Source: Gamarada debralockiae (taxonomy: Eukaryota; Ascomycota; Leotiomycetes; Helotiales; Hyphodiscaceae). From it: a DNA stretch of 33,491 nucleotides. Both the position numbers and the translations under genes were made by a program. This document shows, piece by piece, positions 11,912 through 22,274 of the stretch (position 1 is its first letter; each line of letters opens with the position of its first letter). A model generated the notes under the pieces. That model was given only the letters and a program-made list of their open reading frames with translations, was not told the origin of the DNA and made no database searches. The stretch lies in NCBI GenBank assembly GCA_002803225.1, contig NXFV01001625.1, forward strand, positions 1-33,491, read 5' to 3'.

Positions 11912-13317
11912 ATGGGGTCCGAGCGAGATGTTGAGGTATCCACTACCAGTAGAGCTGGAAAGATCGAATCCTCATTCGAGAGCGAACGTGAAATTATTAA
12001 GGACATACAAGATGGCTTCGCACAAAACGGGAAAGACAGGACCAACTTCTTCAGGATCCTGACCCACGACCAATGCAAGCAGAGACATCATATCCTCGAG
12101 CCATCAATGCTGGAGTCATCCTGCCCACTCGACAATGGCCGCCACGATACCCCCGACGCCATTAGGCTCGCAAACTCCTCATCGTTGGGTGCCCTCGATA
12201 AGCTTCCTCTCGAGCTCATTCATCAAATCCTCTGTGACGAAATTTCCCTCTGCACTTTAACAAGATGCCGAGGAGTTAATCGCGGCCTTCGCCTTATCAT
12301 CGACAACCTCCCCCCTTACAAAGCCATTATGATCCACGCCCCGAGCAGCCTCCGCGCTACCTTAAGTCTGTGTGCTCATCGCTACACTAGTCTCCGCGAA
12401 CTCTACGATGCTCTCTGCTCCGAGAATTGCAGCACATGCGGGAAGTTTGGTGCATACCTCTATGTTCTAAGCTGCAAACGCGTCTGCTTCAACTGCTTCA
12501 CCACCGATTTCGAGTACCTTCCTATGAAGTGGACCCACGCTCAATCGAAATACTTGATCAAAGCCGCGGATATTATGGGCTATGGGGTAAATACTGTGAA
12601 GTCACTGCCAGGTCAGTACGAGATGTATTCGAAGAAGCGGGAGCGTGCGCGGATCCCCCTCATTGGAATGTATGATGCGGTGCTCGTCGCTGCCTGTGTT
12701 CATGGCTCTGTTGATAGAGTGTTCGAGTAAGTCATACCTAATGTTCCCCTATGTCAAATTCCTTCTAATCTGTAGGGTATCGTAGGCTGGCGGAGGCAAA
12801 AGAAGACGAGCGGTGGGAGATGTACGAAGCCAGGACTCTGATGTGGGAGACAACGCCCGAAAACCAACTACTTACCCGAGCTGCCCGGCCCCCTTCCCTA
12901 CCCGCATTCGCAAACTATCGCGATCGCGAAGCAGGTAACCCGCACCGCTTCATGTGTATCATTGGATTCCCTTGGCTCGATCGCAGTCGCGGGGTAGCGG
13001 AGTGGGGTGTCGCCTGCAATGGATGCGAACTCAATTATGTCAAGCTCGCTTCGTTAGAGGGAGATGAACGAAAGAAGAAGTATCAGCAGAATGCGAATGT
13101 GTTGTACTCTGAAGAGGGCTACATTCATCACTACGTTGACTGCAAAGACTCCAGGGAAACGATGGATCGCAGTATGGCGGAATTTCATGGACCTGAGATT
13201 TTGCTCCGGCGATTGTGCAACGTTGTTGGAGATCCCGCAGCAAGAAATCCCAAATCGGTTTGGAGAAAGAGCAACTTCGAATGCCCAATCCCGCCTCGAA
13301 CTGCGTCCAGCTCCTAG
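11912..13317 (+). CDS. F-box-like protein with CxxC motifs
   Basis: The predicted protein has 448 aa in two exons (11912-12726 and 12786-13317). The 59-nt intron has donor GTAAGT and ends CGTAG; an earlier AG at 12775 would give an immediate stop. An F-box-like segment (about residues 94-140) begins DKLPLELIHQIL. It is followed by Cys pairs CSTC (173-176) and CKRVCFNC (188-195) and a C-terminal region with CNGC and a late His/Cys cluster (YIHHYVDC), suggesting metal binding. This arrangement is common in large, poorly studied fungal F-box families; such proteins usually bind Skp1 in SCF ubiquitin ligases, which is inferred here. The first 90 residues are polar and low in conservation. A decayed copy lies directly upstream on the same strand. 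The ORF shows no damage. Confidence 0.85.
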
Positions 13318-14582
13318 ATATCTAGAGCAATGGTCCTCCTTTGTGTTTTCAAGTCGGAGTTTAGCCTAGCCCTTTGCTGTTACGATTATGATACCCCTCT
13401 GTATGTATAGACAGAAGAGCAGCCTAGCTTTTTGCTATGTACAATTCTAACTTCCTCGTGCTTCTATTTTGTTTCTCTCTGCATACTTGTGATTGTGTAT
13501 TTCCTCTCGTTTTACCTAGGTCCTAGCTAAATGGATGCCACCACAGTCTGTAACGTTTCCGAGGCCGAACTAGATTGTCTTAGCTGGCCTCGCAACGACT
13601 TCAGCTCACCATCACTGGTAAAATTTTGCAAGAGAAGAAGGCTTTTCGATTCGGAGGTTGAGTAGAACGTCAAGATAGTGAAGGGTATTTGATTATGTGA
13701 GTAGACGATTGTGATCCAAACTGAAGCCATAGTTCTCTCAGAGAATTTGAGTAGTCCATTTTCAATCCGTCTCTCCAAGTCGAGCAAGTGAAGACGCAAT
13801 ATCTTATAATTCTTACGTCGCAGAAGAAAATCCATCCTTCGAGACCAGAGTTCTCGATACCTTCCCAGCGTAAAGCTGCGGCAGAGATCTAATCATTATC
13901 CCAAATGTCTCTGCAGTCGCCTCGCCCCAAGATCTCACCCACGGTTGCCTCCACTTAGTTCACAGTATGTCCCACGTCGCCTATCGAGTCTCTTTGATGA
14001 GTACGTCCTGAAACGGCTTCACATCGTAAGCTCTTCGCCTAAAACAAGCTGTCTCAAGGTCGTAATCCTTCGATTTATCCCGAAATGCGGAGTGATGAAA
14101 TATCCCCTTTTGCATTGGATCTCTGCAGTAAGGCCGTTGTACCATGATTTATAGCTGGTGGCTTGCATTAGTTGCTAAAGACCTTACTCGGATTGGTCGT
14201 ACTTTCTGTGAAAGAGGCAACCGCTATACATGGCCAGGACAGCAAAGTCTTCAAAATTTCCGCCGGATTTCGACGGGAGGATTCGTTAGGTTCACAGGGG
14301 TTTTCCCTATTAGTGTGCCCATCGTAGAGACGAGGCTCTTTGCGAGCAGCTTTAGAGTGCAATAGAAAAATTATATCTCGGGAGCTAATTCAGCAGTTTG
14401 GGCATAACGAGGTAAGAACACAATTATTAAAATTGGATGATTTACTTTTGCGCCTATCCCTTTTAATCCCAACCTTTTGGTTACAGTATCAATTGTCCTC
14501 AAGCTTCCAGACCAATACTTCTGCACGAGAAATGTAGAACTCCTACCGGTGTGGCATGGAGCTCTGAATCATCTTTTCCTTC
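13318..14582. other. intergenic, no gene recognised
   Basis: Starts with the 3' region of the F-box gene, where a block around CCTAGCYYTTTGCT occurs twice (13365 and 13421). Minus-strand frame 13527-13835 (102 aa) and several short plus-strand frames have no recognisable motif; the area may contain old coding relics that I cannot name. Confidence 0.4.
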
Positions 14583-15378
14583 TGTTGTATGGCGATCATC
14601 AATAATTATTATTCATGAATAATTCTATGGCAGTCATCATTATCTAAGAGCACCACAAGTTGACGACTACCATTATTTTGGTCGTAATTATTTCCAATGT
14701 CTATAGTACTCGTCAATTATATATCTCCGTCCCCCGGCCGTTCTAGCCTACCGTTGGGCTCTGTCCCCCCTATTACTCCTTTCCCCAACTCCTGCTGCTC
14801 CCCCTCATGCGGCATCCCTAGCACTTAGGGCAGAGCCTGATACAATATCCTCAACCACACTGCTAGTTGTAGTAGTTACATTGTGAGGGGAGGAACTGCC
14901 GAATTATGAGATAGAGGGAAAGATAGGGCTAGTTCCTTACCTATCACGCGCCCTGCGACAGGCTGGGCAAGGAACATATTAGCACACAAGGAGATTGGCT
15001 CTCCTGGCCCTCTTCTTACATCCTGGTACTGGCGTTTTGTCGAATCAGACGATATTATAAGGCGAAATCATGATGCATTGATATCTAAGGAGGAAAGAAT
15101 CGTGGGGTTGCTAGAACCCGAGATATATGTAAACAAACTATCACTATAGCAATAACAAGAGCATAGATCTCATCTGACAGGTTTGTATGTGCTGCCCCAT
15201 ACAAGTAAAGTACTAGCAATGTTGCTTTATGACCCTATATGACAGTGATAAAAACGACGTCTGCCATACGAGTTGACGACTACCATAATGGTAGTGGTAA
15301 ATCTATGGTAGACGTAATTATTGATGACTGCCATAGTATTATTCATCGATTAGAATTATTGACAGGTACCATACAACA
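14583..15378. mobile_element. non-autonomous DNA transposon, long TIRs
   Basis: The left end TGTTGTATGG and the right end CCATACAACA are inverted copies. The inverted similarity continues for about 60 bp with mismatches: 14584-14644 contains TCAATAATT, ATGAATAAT and CTATGGCAGTCATCA, and the complement of 15315-15377 contains the same blocks in the same order. A second block beginning GTTGACGACTACCAT occurs inside both ends (14662 and 15272) in direct orientation, with an internal palindrome in the right copy. The roughly 600-bp interior is pyrimidine-rich at left and has no transposase frame. No clear target duplication was found, so the exact ends and the superfamily are uncertain. Confidence 0.75.
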
Positions 15379-15667
15379 CTTTGTTCGTTCTATCGCCTTT
15401 CCTAGGTAGCCCTGCCCAAAGCTTTAATGATGAGGCTGTTCTGAGGCTACTGGACTTCGTGAAACACTCTATTGAATTCCAAGGCAAATGTTGTGTTTTC
15501 TGCCATAATGGGTCCGAAACGGTGAGCCATCACATATCCTTTCTTGAGCCTCTTGAGCCTACCATCTCAGACATGTTTTTAAACCATTCTTGAATTTCTG
15601 TTTGAAGCTGTCGATTGGTATACAATAGAGCTACAAAGGTCCGCTGTCGATACTCATAGAGAGGTAC
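15379..15667. other. no gene assigned
   Basis: A 70-codon plus-strand frame (15381-15593) starts just inside the right edge of the transposon. It has no known motif and its start codon is next to the element, so I do not call it a gene. Confidence 0.35.
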
Positions 15668-15958
15668 TCAGAATGAGGGATAATGTACCTCTATAACAGT
15701 AGCGATAATTGTCTGCTGCGCAAAGAGGATTGCTTCGTAAAGGCGTTGTCGGATCTCGAGGGGTAACCTCAATAGATGTAGAGGCGACTTCCTAGTAACT
15801 TCTGCGAAAATAATCTTAGATGCAAAGTGCTCTACACCGGAGGGAATCCCGTTGGTCCAGAAGAGGAAGAGGAGAAAGGAGATGTTTGGATATTGTTTGA
15901 GGCGATTCGATTCCCCTAATAATTCAATTCCGGGAGTTAGAGCCACCAATCTTCCCAT
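15668..15958 (-). pseudogene. fragment with LPLEIRQRLYE motif
   Basis: The minus-strand frame includes HLLRLPLEIRQRLYEAILFA, the N-terminal signature of large fungal families with an F-box-like or 2EXR-like start (LPxEIRxxIY). The frame ends about 20 residues later and the rest of a typical 200-400-aa protein is not seen, while the part before the motif is unusually long and of low similarity. It is best regarded as a fragment; an unrecognised intron after the motif is the alternative. Two other relics with a related motif lie at 22.8 and 23.9 kb. Confidence 0.4.
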
Positions 15959-16679
15959 AATGTGCGTAACCCCCAGTGGTCATTACAAACTAGAACCCTT
16001 TTTCCCACCCAAAAATACATATACATTAAAATCTAGCAGAACTAATAACCGCTTGCTAGAAAACTACTTCTGCAACTTGAACCGCCAAGTCGTAAATTGA
16101 CATGATGGAGGACTTTTGCAACCTGGGACGCGTCGATGATTTCTCTTTCCAGTCTAGGCATGGTTCGATTATCATGATGATCACGGGGGTGAATAGAAAA
16201 ATGACATCTACTTCTGCATACCGAGTTCCATCGTTCTGAGTCTGTGACTCCTTGATCTCACCTAAGAATTCTACGATATCCATATTCTGTGACAATTTTT
16301 GAAGGAACCCCGGCCCTCGAAAGCTCAGGTCGTAAAATAAAGATGTGGAAGTCAAATTCTCTTAGGAAGTAGTATTAGTAAGGTCCGGATAGTAGAGAGA
16401 ATGACCTTGTGATAGAAACTTATAGCACTATAACGATTTCAAAATTTTAAATAAGAAATGTCAAATTTGCTAGGCAGATATTCCCAGTAGCCAGCACCGA
16501 GACCAAGGGAGTGTGATTATCAAGAATAAGAAACAAAAACAAAACAAACAACTCGGCGCAAAGAAAAACCCCAAAGCACCACCTCCTACATTTCATTATC
16601 TAAAGAGGAAATGGATCCAGTTTTCTTTCTCCCGAAGACTACCGCAAATCATAGAGCTGTGTATTTGCTCTATGCAACT
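15959..16679. other. intergenic, no gene assigned
   Basis: A 99-codon minus-strand frame at 16056-16355 has one hydrophobic stretch (VIFLFTPVIIMIIE) but no family motif. The rest, next to the hydrophobin stop, is A-rich 3' region. Confidence 0.35.
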
Positions 16680-17283
16680 CTACGAGTTTCCGCCTAGGAG
16701 GTCGCCCAAGCTGATAGGAATGACAATGGTAAGGTCGTTGGTGCAAATCTGAGTCTGAGAGGCGGATAGTGTTAGTATCTGGGACATTTTGTCACGATAT
16801 AGTGACTGGGGAAGATAAGACGAGATCAACTTACTCCACTGCCATTGTCATTGCAGCAGATAACGGTGCTGTCGCAATTGAAGGTGCTGTTATCCATCTG
16901 GTTGCAAGTATGGCCAGCATCACCATCATTGACATTATTGGATGAGGATAAAGCGCAACAGTACGGACTTCCAGACTTGCAGATGTTCTGTTGAGTCTGT
17001 TTTATCGGGTGATTAGTATCTTGAGATACGGCTTGGAGAGACAGGAAATGCTTACGATTGTGGCAGATGGTGTGGGCGACGGGCAGGTAGTGGAGTAATA
17101 AGTGGAAGTGGTGCAAACGCTCTGTTTTCATGTTGCGATTAGTATTTGTAATGTCTATTACCAGAGAATAGTTTTACATACGGATGCCCAGGTGACTGGT
17201 GTTGAAGAAGTGTAGTAACCTGGAGAAGCAACAGCTCCACTGATAGAAAGGGAGGCAAGGGTGAGGAAATGAAGAAGTTGCAT
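16680..17283 (-). CDS. hydrophobin (class I-like)
   Basis: Hydrophobins are small secreted proteins that assemble at air-water interfaces and coat spores and hyphae. Four exons were resolved, all joined in phase 0: 17182-17283, 17056-17121, 16835-16996 and 16680-16754. Introns are 60, 59 and 80 nt with donors GTATGT, GTAAGC and GTAAGT, CTAAT/CTAAC branch sites and CAG acceptors; the last has a second CAG 6 nt further in. The 134-aa product has a signal peptide (MQLLHFLTLASLSISGAVAS), a Ser/Thr/Pro-rich linker with two extra Cys (37, 47), and the eight-Cys pattern: C62, C69-C70, C87, C97, C103-C104, C114. Spacing is C-6-CC-16-C-9-C-5-CC-9-C, close to class I but with a short CC-C gap. The C-terminal segment TIVIPISLGDLL is hydrophobic, as expected. 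A TATA box lies upstream. Confidence 0.93.
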
Positions 17284-17428
17284 TTTGTTTTTGTTTTTTT
17301 GGAGCTGTTGTGAAGTGCTTGCTTGCTTTTCGACTGGTGATACTTGAAGGTCGAGACTGGAGATTGATCCTGGAGAGTATGAATGTGATGCTGTTGGAAG
17401 TAGGTCGATTCTCAAGGAGATCGACCAT

Positions 17429-17437
17429 CTTTTATAG
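17429..17437 (-). promoter_or_regulatory. TATA box of the hydrophobin gene
   Basis: The minus strand reads CTATAAAAG about 150 nt before the hydrophobin ATG, leaving room for a leader of roughly 115 nt. No other TATA-like site lies between it and the start. Confidence 0.7.
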
Positions 17438-18851
17438 ACAAAGTTGGCCACGGTATCTCCCTAATAACTTCTATTCTTAGAAGGAACTCTGCTAGTATCT
17501 AAATTTATCTCTAAAGGATGCTCGTGTTGATGATAGAGGTGATATGAACAGCATCACCAAAAGGTGATACGGAGAGTATAAATCCTGATTATGGAAGCTG
17601 AAATAATCATGTCTTAGAAGCTCGAGGGCTAATGGGCAAAAAATCCTAGAGCCTGGATTGCAGCCACAGGAGCATGCAATATAGTCTCAAGAGAGTTGAT
17701 GTGGAATTTTGGGAGGCATCAAAAGTGTTTCCGGGCTGAATAATGGAATGGTGGCTGGGGTTGTTATACATTGGGAACTTGGGTGACCGTGACTATGGAC
17801 ACTCTCACAGTTCGCCCTAGTACCATGTACCCACTAGAGGAAACATTGAGGGTAGTAACAAAAAGTTAAACAAGTGACAGAATTTTTCCTGGCAGGGATG
17901 AGAGCTTCAATAGATGAGGTATACCGGTCTACCCTCGAAGGATGCTTACGAACCAACTACGCGGGTTGAGTAGATGAAAGACCAGTTGTGTGAAGAATCG
18001 ACCCCTTCCTTTCTAATACAAGTTTAAATGAAGGCTGTGCTTGCCTGAATCAATATAATTTGGCAGTTGATCTTTGATATGGTTACTATGCAGGAAAACT
18101 TGCCACCCTTCAGTTAGCGTGGCTGTTGCTGTGAGGAGCCTCCTCGCCTTCTGCTATAAGAACAAAATATAAGGTGGTGCGATGACTTGCAGGGCGATCA
18201 TGACCTTGAACCAACCACATTTTATGAACGGCCTTATGGAGAAGTGTCTGAAGCCTTACAAAGCATGAGACAACCCATCAAGATCCAAAAATAAACTCTT
18301 TCCCCTTAGTCTGGCGTTTCTTTCGACATGTAATGGAGGCATCACGTGCTGGCAGACCTTGTGTTCAGCTCGAGCTTGGCTGCCGTAGCCGTACAGCAGA
18401 TTGTGAGAATTTTTTGGCAAGTTTGCGAATACGAGGGGCCAATCGTCGGGTCTGCGCGAAAGCTTAGTTTGTGTCACGAATCTGAAACGCTACAATATTC
18501 AGGTTGGCTTTCGGAGCTGAGTGGGGGCTGAATTCAAGGATTGGTAAAATTCGTGCTTGCAGACAACCTACAGATTATGAACTTTTGAATGAAATCCTAT
18601 GACAAACAGGGCCAAATTTCGCCTTAATCTAAACCTTTAGCAGTTTTGTAGATTTCCAACGCCTCTGCTGACCTTCCTGCGATGGGCGGTATCAAGTCGT
18701 GGCTCCTTTTCCTCCACTAATCTGAATCTCGCAGTGTTTTTATTGAGAAACCCGAGGTAAGAAACGAGGGCATAGCCTTCTCAGCTCGGATTTCATCCGA
18801 TATATCCTCGACCGCTCTTGAATCTCCGTTCTGAGCTGTTGATTTGTATGA
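17438..18851. other. intergenic, no gene recognised
   Basis: Promoter region of the hydrophobin on the left, upstream region of the 18.9-kb gene on the right. Short overlapping frames on both strands near 18256-18531 show no known motif. A possible donor (GTAAGA at 18757) could belong to the missing first exon of the next gene. Confidence 0.4.
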
Positions 18852-18914
18852 AATAAGGCGGTCAAAGGATCTGGACCGAGATGATTGCAGACGTGTTTCA
18901 TTTTTGAAGGAGGC
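18852..18914 (+). repeat. 63-bp direct repeat, copy 1
   Basis: Runs from AATAAGGC through the splice acceptor TTGCAG into the codons for FIFEGG of the gene at 18891. Copy 2 is at 22671-22733, with 59 of 63 positions identical by eye. Confidence 0.85.
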
Positions 18915-19420
18915 TATGATTTATCAGCACCAATATGGACGGAATTCAATCACATGTGCGATGATTTTGAATGGGATAGTGATGATTACGAAGTGCGGGA
19001 CGCGAGGCGGAAGTTCAAGTCGGCGATGGTTCAGCAGTTCAACGATCTCTATGGTACAGCTGAGGAAGATCTGAATTCGTGGCAGAATTTATGCCATGTC
19101 TTGAATATTGAACCTGTGCCCGAGGGTTTAAAGGAGTGTCGCGAGGTAAATATTTGCCGCATTCCATTTATTACGATTCGATATCCCCATTAGGATAGCT
19201 GGAGACTGACGACGGTCAGCGAGTTCATCAGACACGCATGAATCTTGTGGACCTCGTGGACACTGCGCGAACGGGAGCATCAGTGAAGGTTTTCCGAAAT
19301 CTTAAGAAGTTGCAGGACTATACAATCAAGAATGAGAAGTACTTCCCTACAGAGGATGCATATGCTGGCGGCTTGCTCCAATTCTTGCTTCGAGAAATCC
19401 TCCATTCATACGCGGGGTGA
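18891..19420 (+). CDS. conserved fungal protein, function unknown
   Basis: The protein resembles a widespread family of about 150-190 aa fungal proteins that I recognise by motifs but that has no known function to my knowledge: FIFEGGYDLSAPIWTEF, MVQQFNDLYGT, SWQNLCHVLNIEPVPEGL, CRE-RV, MNLVDLVDTARTG, YFPTEDAYAGGLLQFLLREI. Two exons are clear, 18891-19145 and 19220-19420. The 74-nt intron has donor GTAAAT, branch CTGAC and acceptor CAG; an earlier TAG at 19193 would lead to a stop. The first visible exon has no ATG at its beginning: the frame opens at a splice-like TTGCAG (18885-18890), so a short upstream exon is probably missing from this model. If none exists, the gene is 5'-truncated. Part of its 5' region is copied at 22.7 kb. 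Confidence 0.75.
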
Positions 19421-19679
19421 GGAGGGCCATACGGGATCCACCGTATTAAATCCACAGCGCTCCCAGTCTCCGTTCCTGTACGGCCCCGCTCATTGCCCCT
19501 CGTGACTTCTCTTGGAGGACGCCAGAAGCAACCTTAGGTTCGCTGTCCTTCATCGCTCCACCCCTCAGCTGTGGTACTACAATACCACCGAGGGGGATGA
19601 TACACATCCCGTCTCCATTCCATGCTCTTCCATTAGCCCCAAACAGCCTTCTCCATACCCAAAAGTATCCTCGAAGGCG

Positions 19680-20169
19680 ATGTTCAATATAATTTTACCG
19701 TTACGCTCGCCCTTCTCAATGACATCGGCGGCCGTCGCGACTGGCTCATCAATAACGTCCTTGACGGCCCTGATTGGATTAATAGAGGAGCCTCCTTCAT
19801 CCGCAACACTCTCACAAAAGACTTCTGGCATTCCAACGGCACCGGCATCGAAGCCAGCAAGGACCACCGTACCAACTTCGTCGTCCGAGGAACGGCTTTC
19901 AACAATACTAATCAGCAGGCATGATTCCTTCCGGCAAGGTGACTATTGAGCTGGCGGATACTTCCAGCACTATGAATTTGCTGTCTGTTGGGCAGGGCAT
20001 AAATGATTCCTACCTGATTGCTAGCAGTGCCAAGTATGAGTGAGCGTTCAATGATTTCTTTGAGAGTTTTGGCGTGAGATAGCTTTCGTATACAGGGTCG
20101 ATATCGAGCACTGATCTTCAGGCGGTGATCTATGCCCCTGTAGCCTCTGACACTTGCGAGTTGGTCTGA
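19680..20169 (+). pseudogene. relic of unidentified gene, C-terminal part
   Basis: One frame reads YNFTVTLALLNDIGGRRDW, then VLDGPDWINRGASFIRNTL, DFWHSNGTG and DHRTNFVVRGTAF to a stop at 19922. Immediately after, another frame reads GKVTIELADTSSTMNLLSVG and DSYLIASSAKYE to a stop at 20039; a third piece reads STDLQAVIYAPVASDTCELV to 20169. The pieces are protein-like and ordered, but need at least two frame changes, so this is a decayed gene. Upstream no start or signal peptide can be tied to it. I do not recognise the family; a secreted or cell-wall protein is only a guess. The long antisense frames here are shadows. Confidence 0.55.
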
Positions 20170-20206
20170 ATGTGATTATCGATAGGAAGAGCCCTGTCAG
20201 GCAGGT

Positions 20207-20232
20207 CATGACAAGGGCATGACAAGGGCATG
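20207..20232. repeat. 11-bp tandem repeat
   Basis: The unit CATGACAAGGG occurs twice in succession, followed by a partial third unit CATG. Confidence 0.85.
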
Positions 20233-21283
20233 CTGAATAAAGTTAAATGCCTTCGGATGCAAAAGTTCGATTGCAGGGGGAAAAAAGGGAAACGTCAGTC
20301 GGTTATCACAGAGCTTTATAGTATACAAACAAATATTCAAAGTAAATAGGAATATAGGAATATCTTCCAATTTTAGAAGGCAGCAAGCATAGGCTAAAAA
20401 CGTTGATGATGCTTCTGATATCTAGACCGGGAGTTCAGAGAGTCCGCCGCTTACTAACCCTCAATTTCTTAAACTAGACTCCTAGTAATCGGATTTTCTA
20501 TCCACAACAATCACTTCCAAAAAAGATAAAAAGCACAAAAAAAAGTGTTCTTAAAAACAATTTGCTGTTTCTCGCAGGGATTACGGCTTCTGTGGATCGA
20601 ACACAGTACCTTTCGATGATCTTGTAGTAAGTGAAGTGACCCTATCAAACCCTCTCTCCTAAGTGACCTAGAGCCGGGAAAGAAACTCTGTTTATACTCG
20701 TCTTGTTATTTATTCACAACTCGCCAAACTCCCTTCCTATTTCAATCACTTACTACTATTTATAATGCTGTTAAGACTCTTGGTCAAAATACCTGACACT
20801 GGCCCATAGCAGCAAGGCATCACATGCACGTAAAATATGGGCTTGTAACCTTCCCCTTTATTTATACTTTGTACAGAGGTACATCGAGATACTTTTAATA
20901 AGAAAGCATAATAAGTCAACGTCGCATAATAAAGAGAAAATATACCCAAGCCAACACAGAGAAAATGGCATCACGTGCCTGCTAACGGACTCTCAACAAG
21001 TTTCAGGTTAAAGTTTATTTGATATGACGTCCCTAAAATAGGAAGAATAAGGTAGAAATAGACTTTATACGAGAAGCTTGGCAACGCCAAGGCATTAAGA
21101 ACCACAATTTTGACAATACACAGCCTCACAAACTGCCTGACACGTCACAATTGGCAATTTGGCGAAGTTTCAAAAGACTTACTCCCAAAGAATCCATCGC
21201 TCTCGTACATCGTATTTAAGTGAGGTTTTCTGACCAGAGTTCCAGAAGCCGGAACATGCCGGCACCAAGGCGAACTTGCTTAG
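20233..21283. other. intergenic, promoter side of the hydrolase
   Basis: AT-rich, with A-runs near 20520-20560. A minus-strand 67-codon frame has no recognisable motif. No gene or repeat family is evident. Confidence 0.4.
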
Positions 21284-21292
21284 TATATAAAT
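21284..21292 (+). promoter_or_regulatory. TATA box of the alpha/beta hydrolase gene
   Basis: TATATAAAT lies about 100 nt before the ATG at 21390. The leader between them is pyrimidine-rich near the start codon, as is usual for well-expressed fungal genes. Confidence 0.7.
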
Positions 21293-21389
21293 CTGCATTT
21301 CCTCCTCCAGGAAAAGGACATCAGTCTTCTCAAGCTGACTCCGACCCTCATTCACTCTTTTATTTATTTCAACCTTTCATTCTTTCAAA

Positions 21390-22274
21390 ATGGTTCTCGT
21401 CTCATTTTCAGTCCTTGCACTGGCTCTCGCAGCTTCCGTTCAATCCAGTCCTCTCTCCACTCATCAGAACAGTCGAAGAGCAGCAGGCTTCACTACCCTA
21501 CCTCCAACCCCAGATCTCCCAACACCAATCAGCACCCAGACCTTCGCTCGAGATGGCGCCAATCTCTGGTACCAAAAGTACAACGAAGCGGCAGGCGGTA
21601 CTCCTATTGTACTCATCCACGGCGGTCTTGGCTACTCCGCCTATTTCGGAGATGTCATCACAATCCTCGAGGAAAGCAACTATGTGATCGCAGTTGATCG
21701 TCGCGGACACGGCCGCTCAACTTACAAAGCCGGGGAATCATTCACTTTCACCGGCTTCGCGGACGATACGTATGCCCTGCTACAAGCCGAGGGCGTAACA
21801 ACAGCCAACATCGTGGGCTGGAGCGATGGAGCCGCTACAACTCTCCAAATGCTACAAAACTCTACTATCGATGCTATGATCAACAAAGCGTTCGTCTTCG
21901 CGGGCTTCCAGAACCCTGAAGATTCAAATGCGACGTTCCCGGATACCGCCATCTACACCACATTCGTTACCCGGTGTGCGACGGAATATGCAACGAACCA
22001 ACCTTCGGCCAACTTCACGGATTTCGCCATGCGTGTGGAAACGCTTGAAGCCACACTGCCTCAATTTAGCGATGCAGACCTTGCCAAGATTGATGGGTCC
22101 AAGGTTCAGATTGTTGGGGCTGACCATGATGAGGCTGTGAACTTGGATGTTCCGGCCCATTTGAACAGCGTTATTACGGGAAGCAGCTTAGTGATGTTGA
22201 CGAACGTAAGCCATTTTGCTCCCGTGCAAGATCCGACACAATTCGCAGCTGCCATCCAGACTTTCTTAGGATGA
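21390..22274 (+). CDS. secreted alpha/beta hydrolase
   Basis: A single-exon 294-aa protein with an N-terminal signal peptide (about residues 1-19, MVLVSFSVLALALAASVQSS). The alpha/beta-hydrolase fold is clear: oxyanion-hole motif HGG (77-79), strand-turn AVDRRGHGRS (101-110), nucleophile elbow GWSDG with Ser145, acid candidates D245 or D247 in VGADHDE, and His275 in NVSHFAP. Four possible N-glycosylation sites (N157, N190, N208, N272) fit secretion. The family includes esterases, lipases, epoxide hydrolases and haloperoxidase-like enzymes; the substrate cannot be read from sequence. The start follows a CT-rich leader ending TCAAAATGG and a TATA box lies 100 nt upstream. The intact frame and balanced codon use contrast with the decayed neighbours. 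Confidence 0.93.
   Translation: MVLVSFSVLALALAASVQSSPLSTHQNSRRAAGFTTLPPTPDLPTPISTQTFARDGANLWYQKYNEAAGGTPIVLIHGGLGYSAYFGDVITILEESNYVIAVDRRGHGRSTYKAGESFTFTGFADDTYALLQAEGVTTANIVGWSDGAATTLQMLQNSTIDAMINKAFVFAGFQNPEDSNATFPDTAIYTTFVTRCATEYATNQPSANFTDFAMRVETLEATLPQFSDADLAKIDGSKVQIVGADHDEAVNLDVPAHLNSVITGSSLVMLTNVSHFAPVQDPTQFAAAIQTFLG

Noticed and set aside
12727..12775. 49-nt intron with TGTAG acceptor in the F-box gene
   Set aside because: Leads to a stop two codons later; the acceptor at 12785 keeps the conserved frame.
13527..13835. 102-aa minus-strand frame
   Set aside because: Unrecognised, no splice or promoter context; not enough to call a gene.
15250..15350. Repeated TGGTAG/CTACCAT near 15285 as a CRISPR-like or operator array
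   Set aside because: It is part of the palindromic inner end of the transposon; eukaryotic context.
19512..19949. 145-aa plus-strand frame and its antisense partners
   Set aside because: Ser/Pro/Thr-rich shadow of the relic whose true frame reads LALLNDIGGRRDW.
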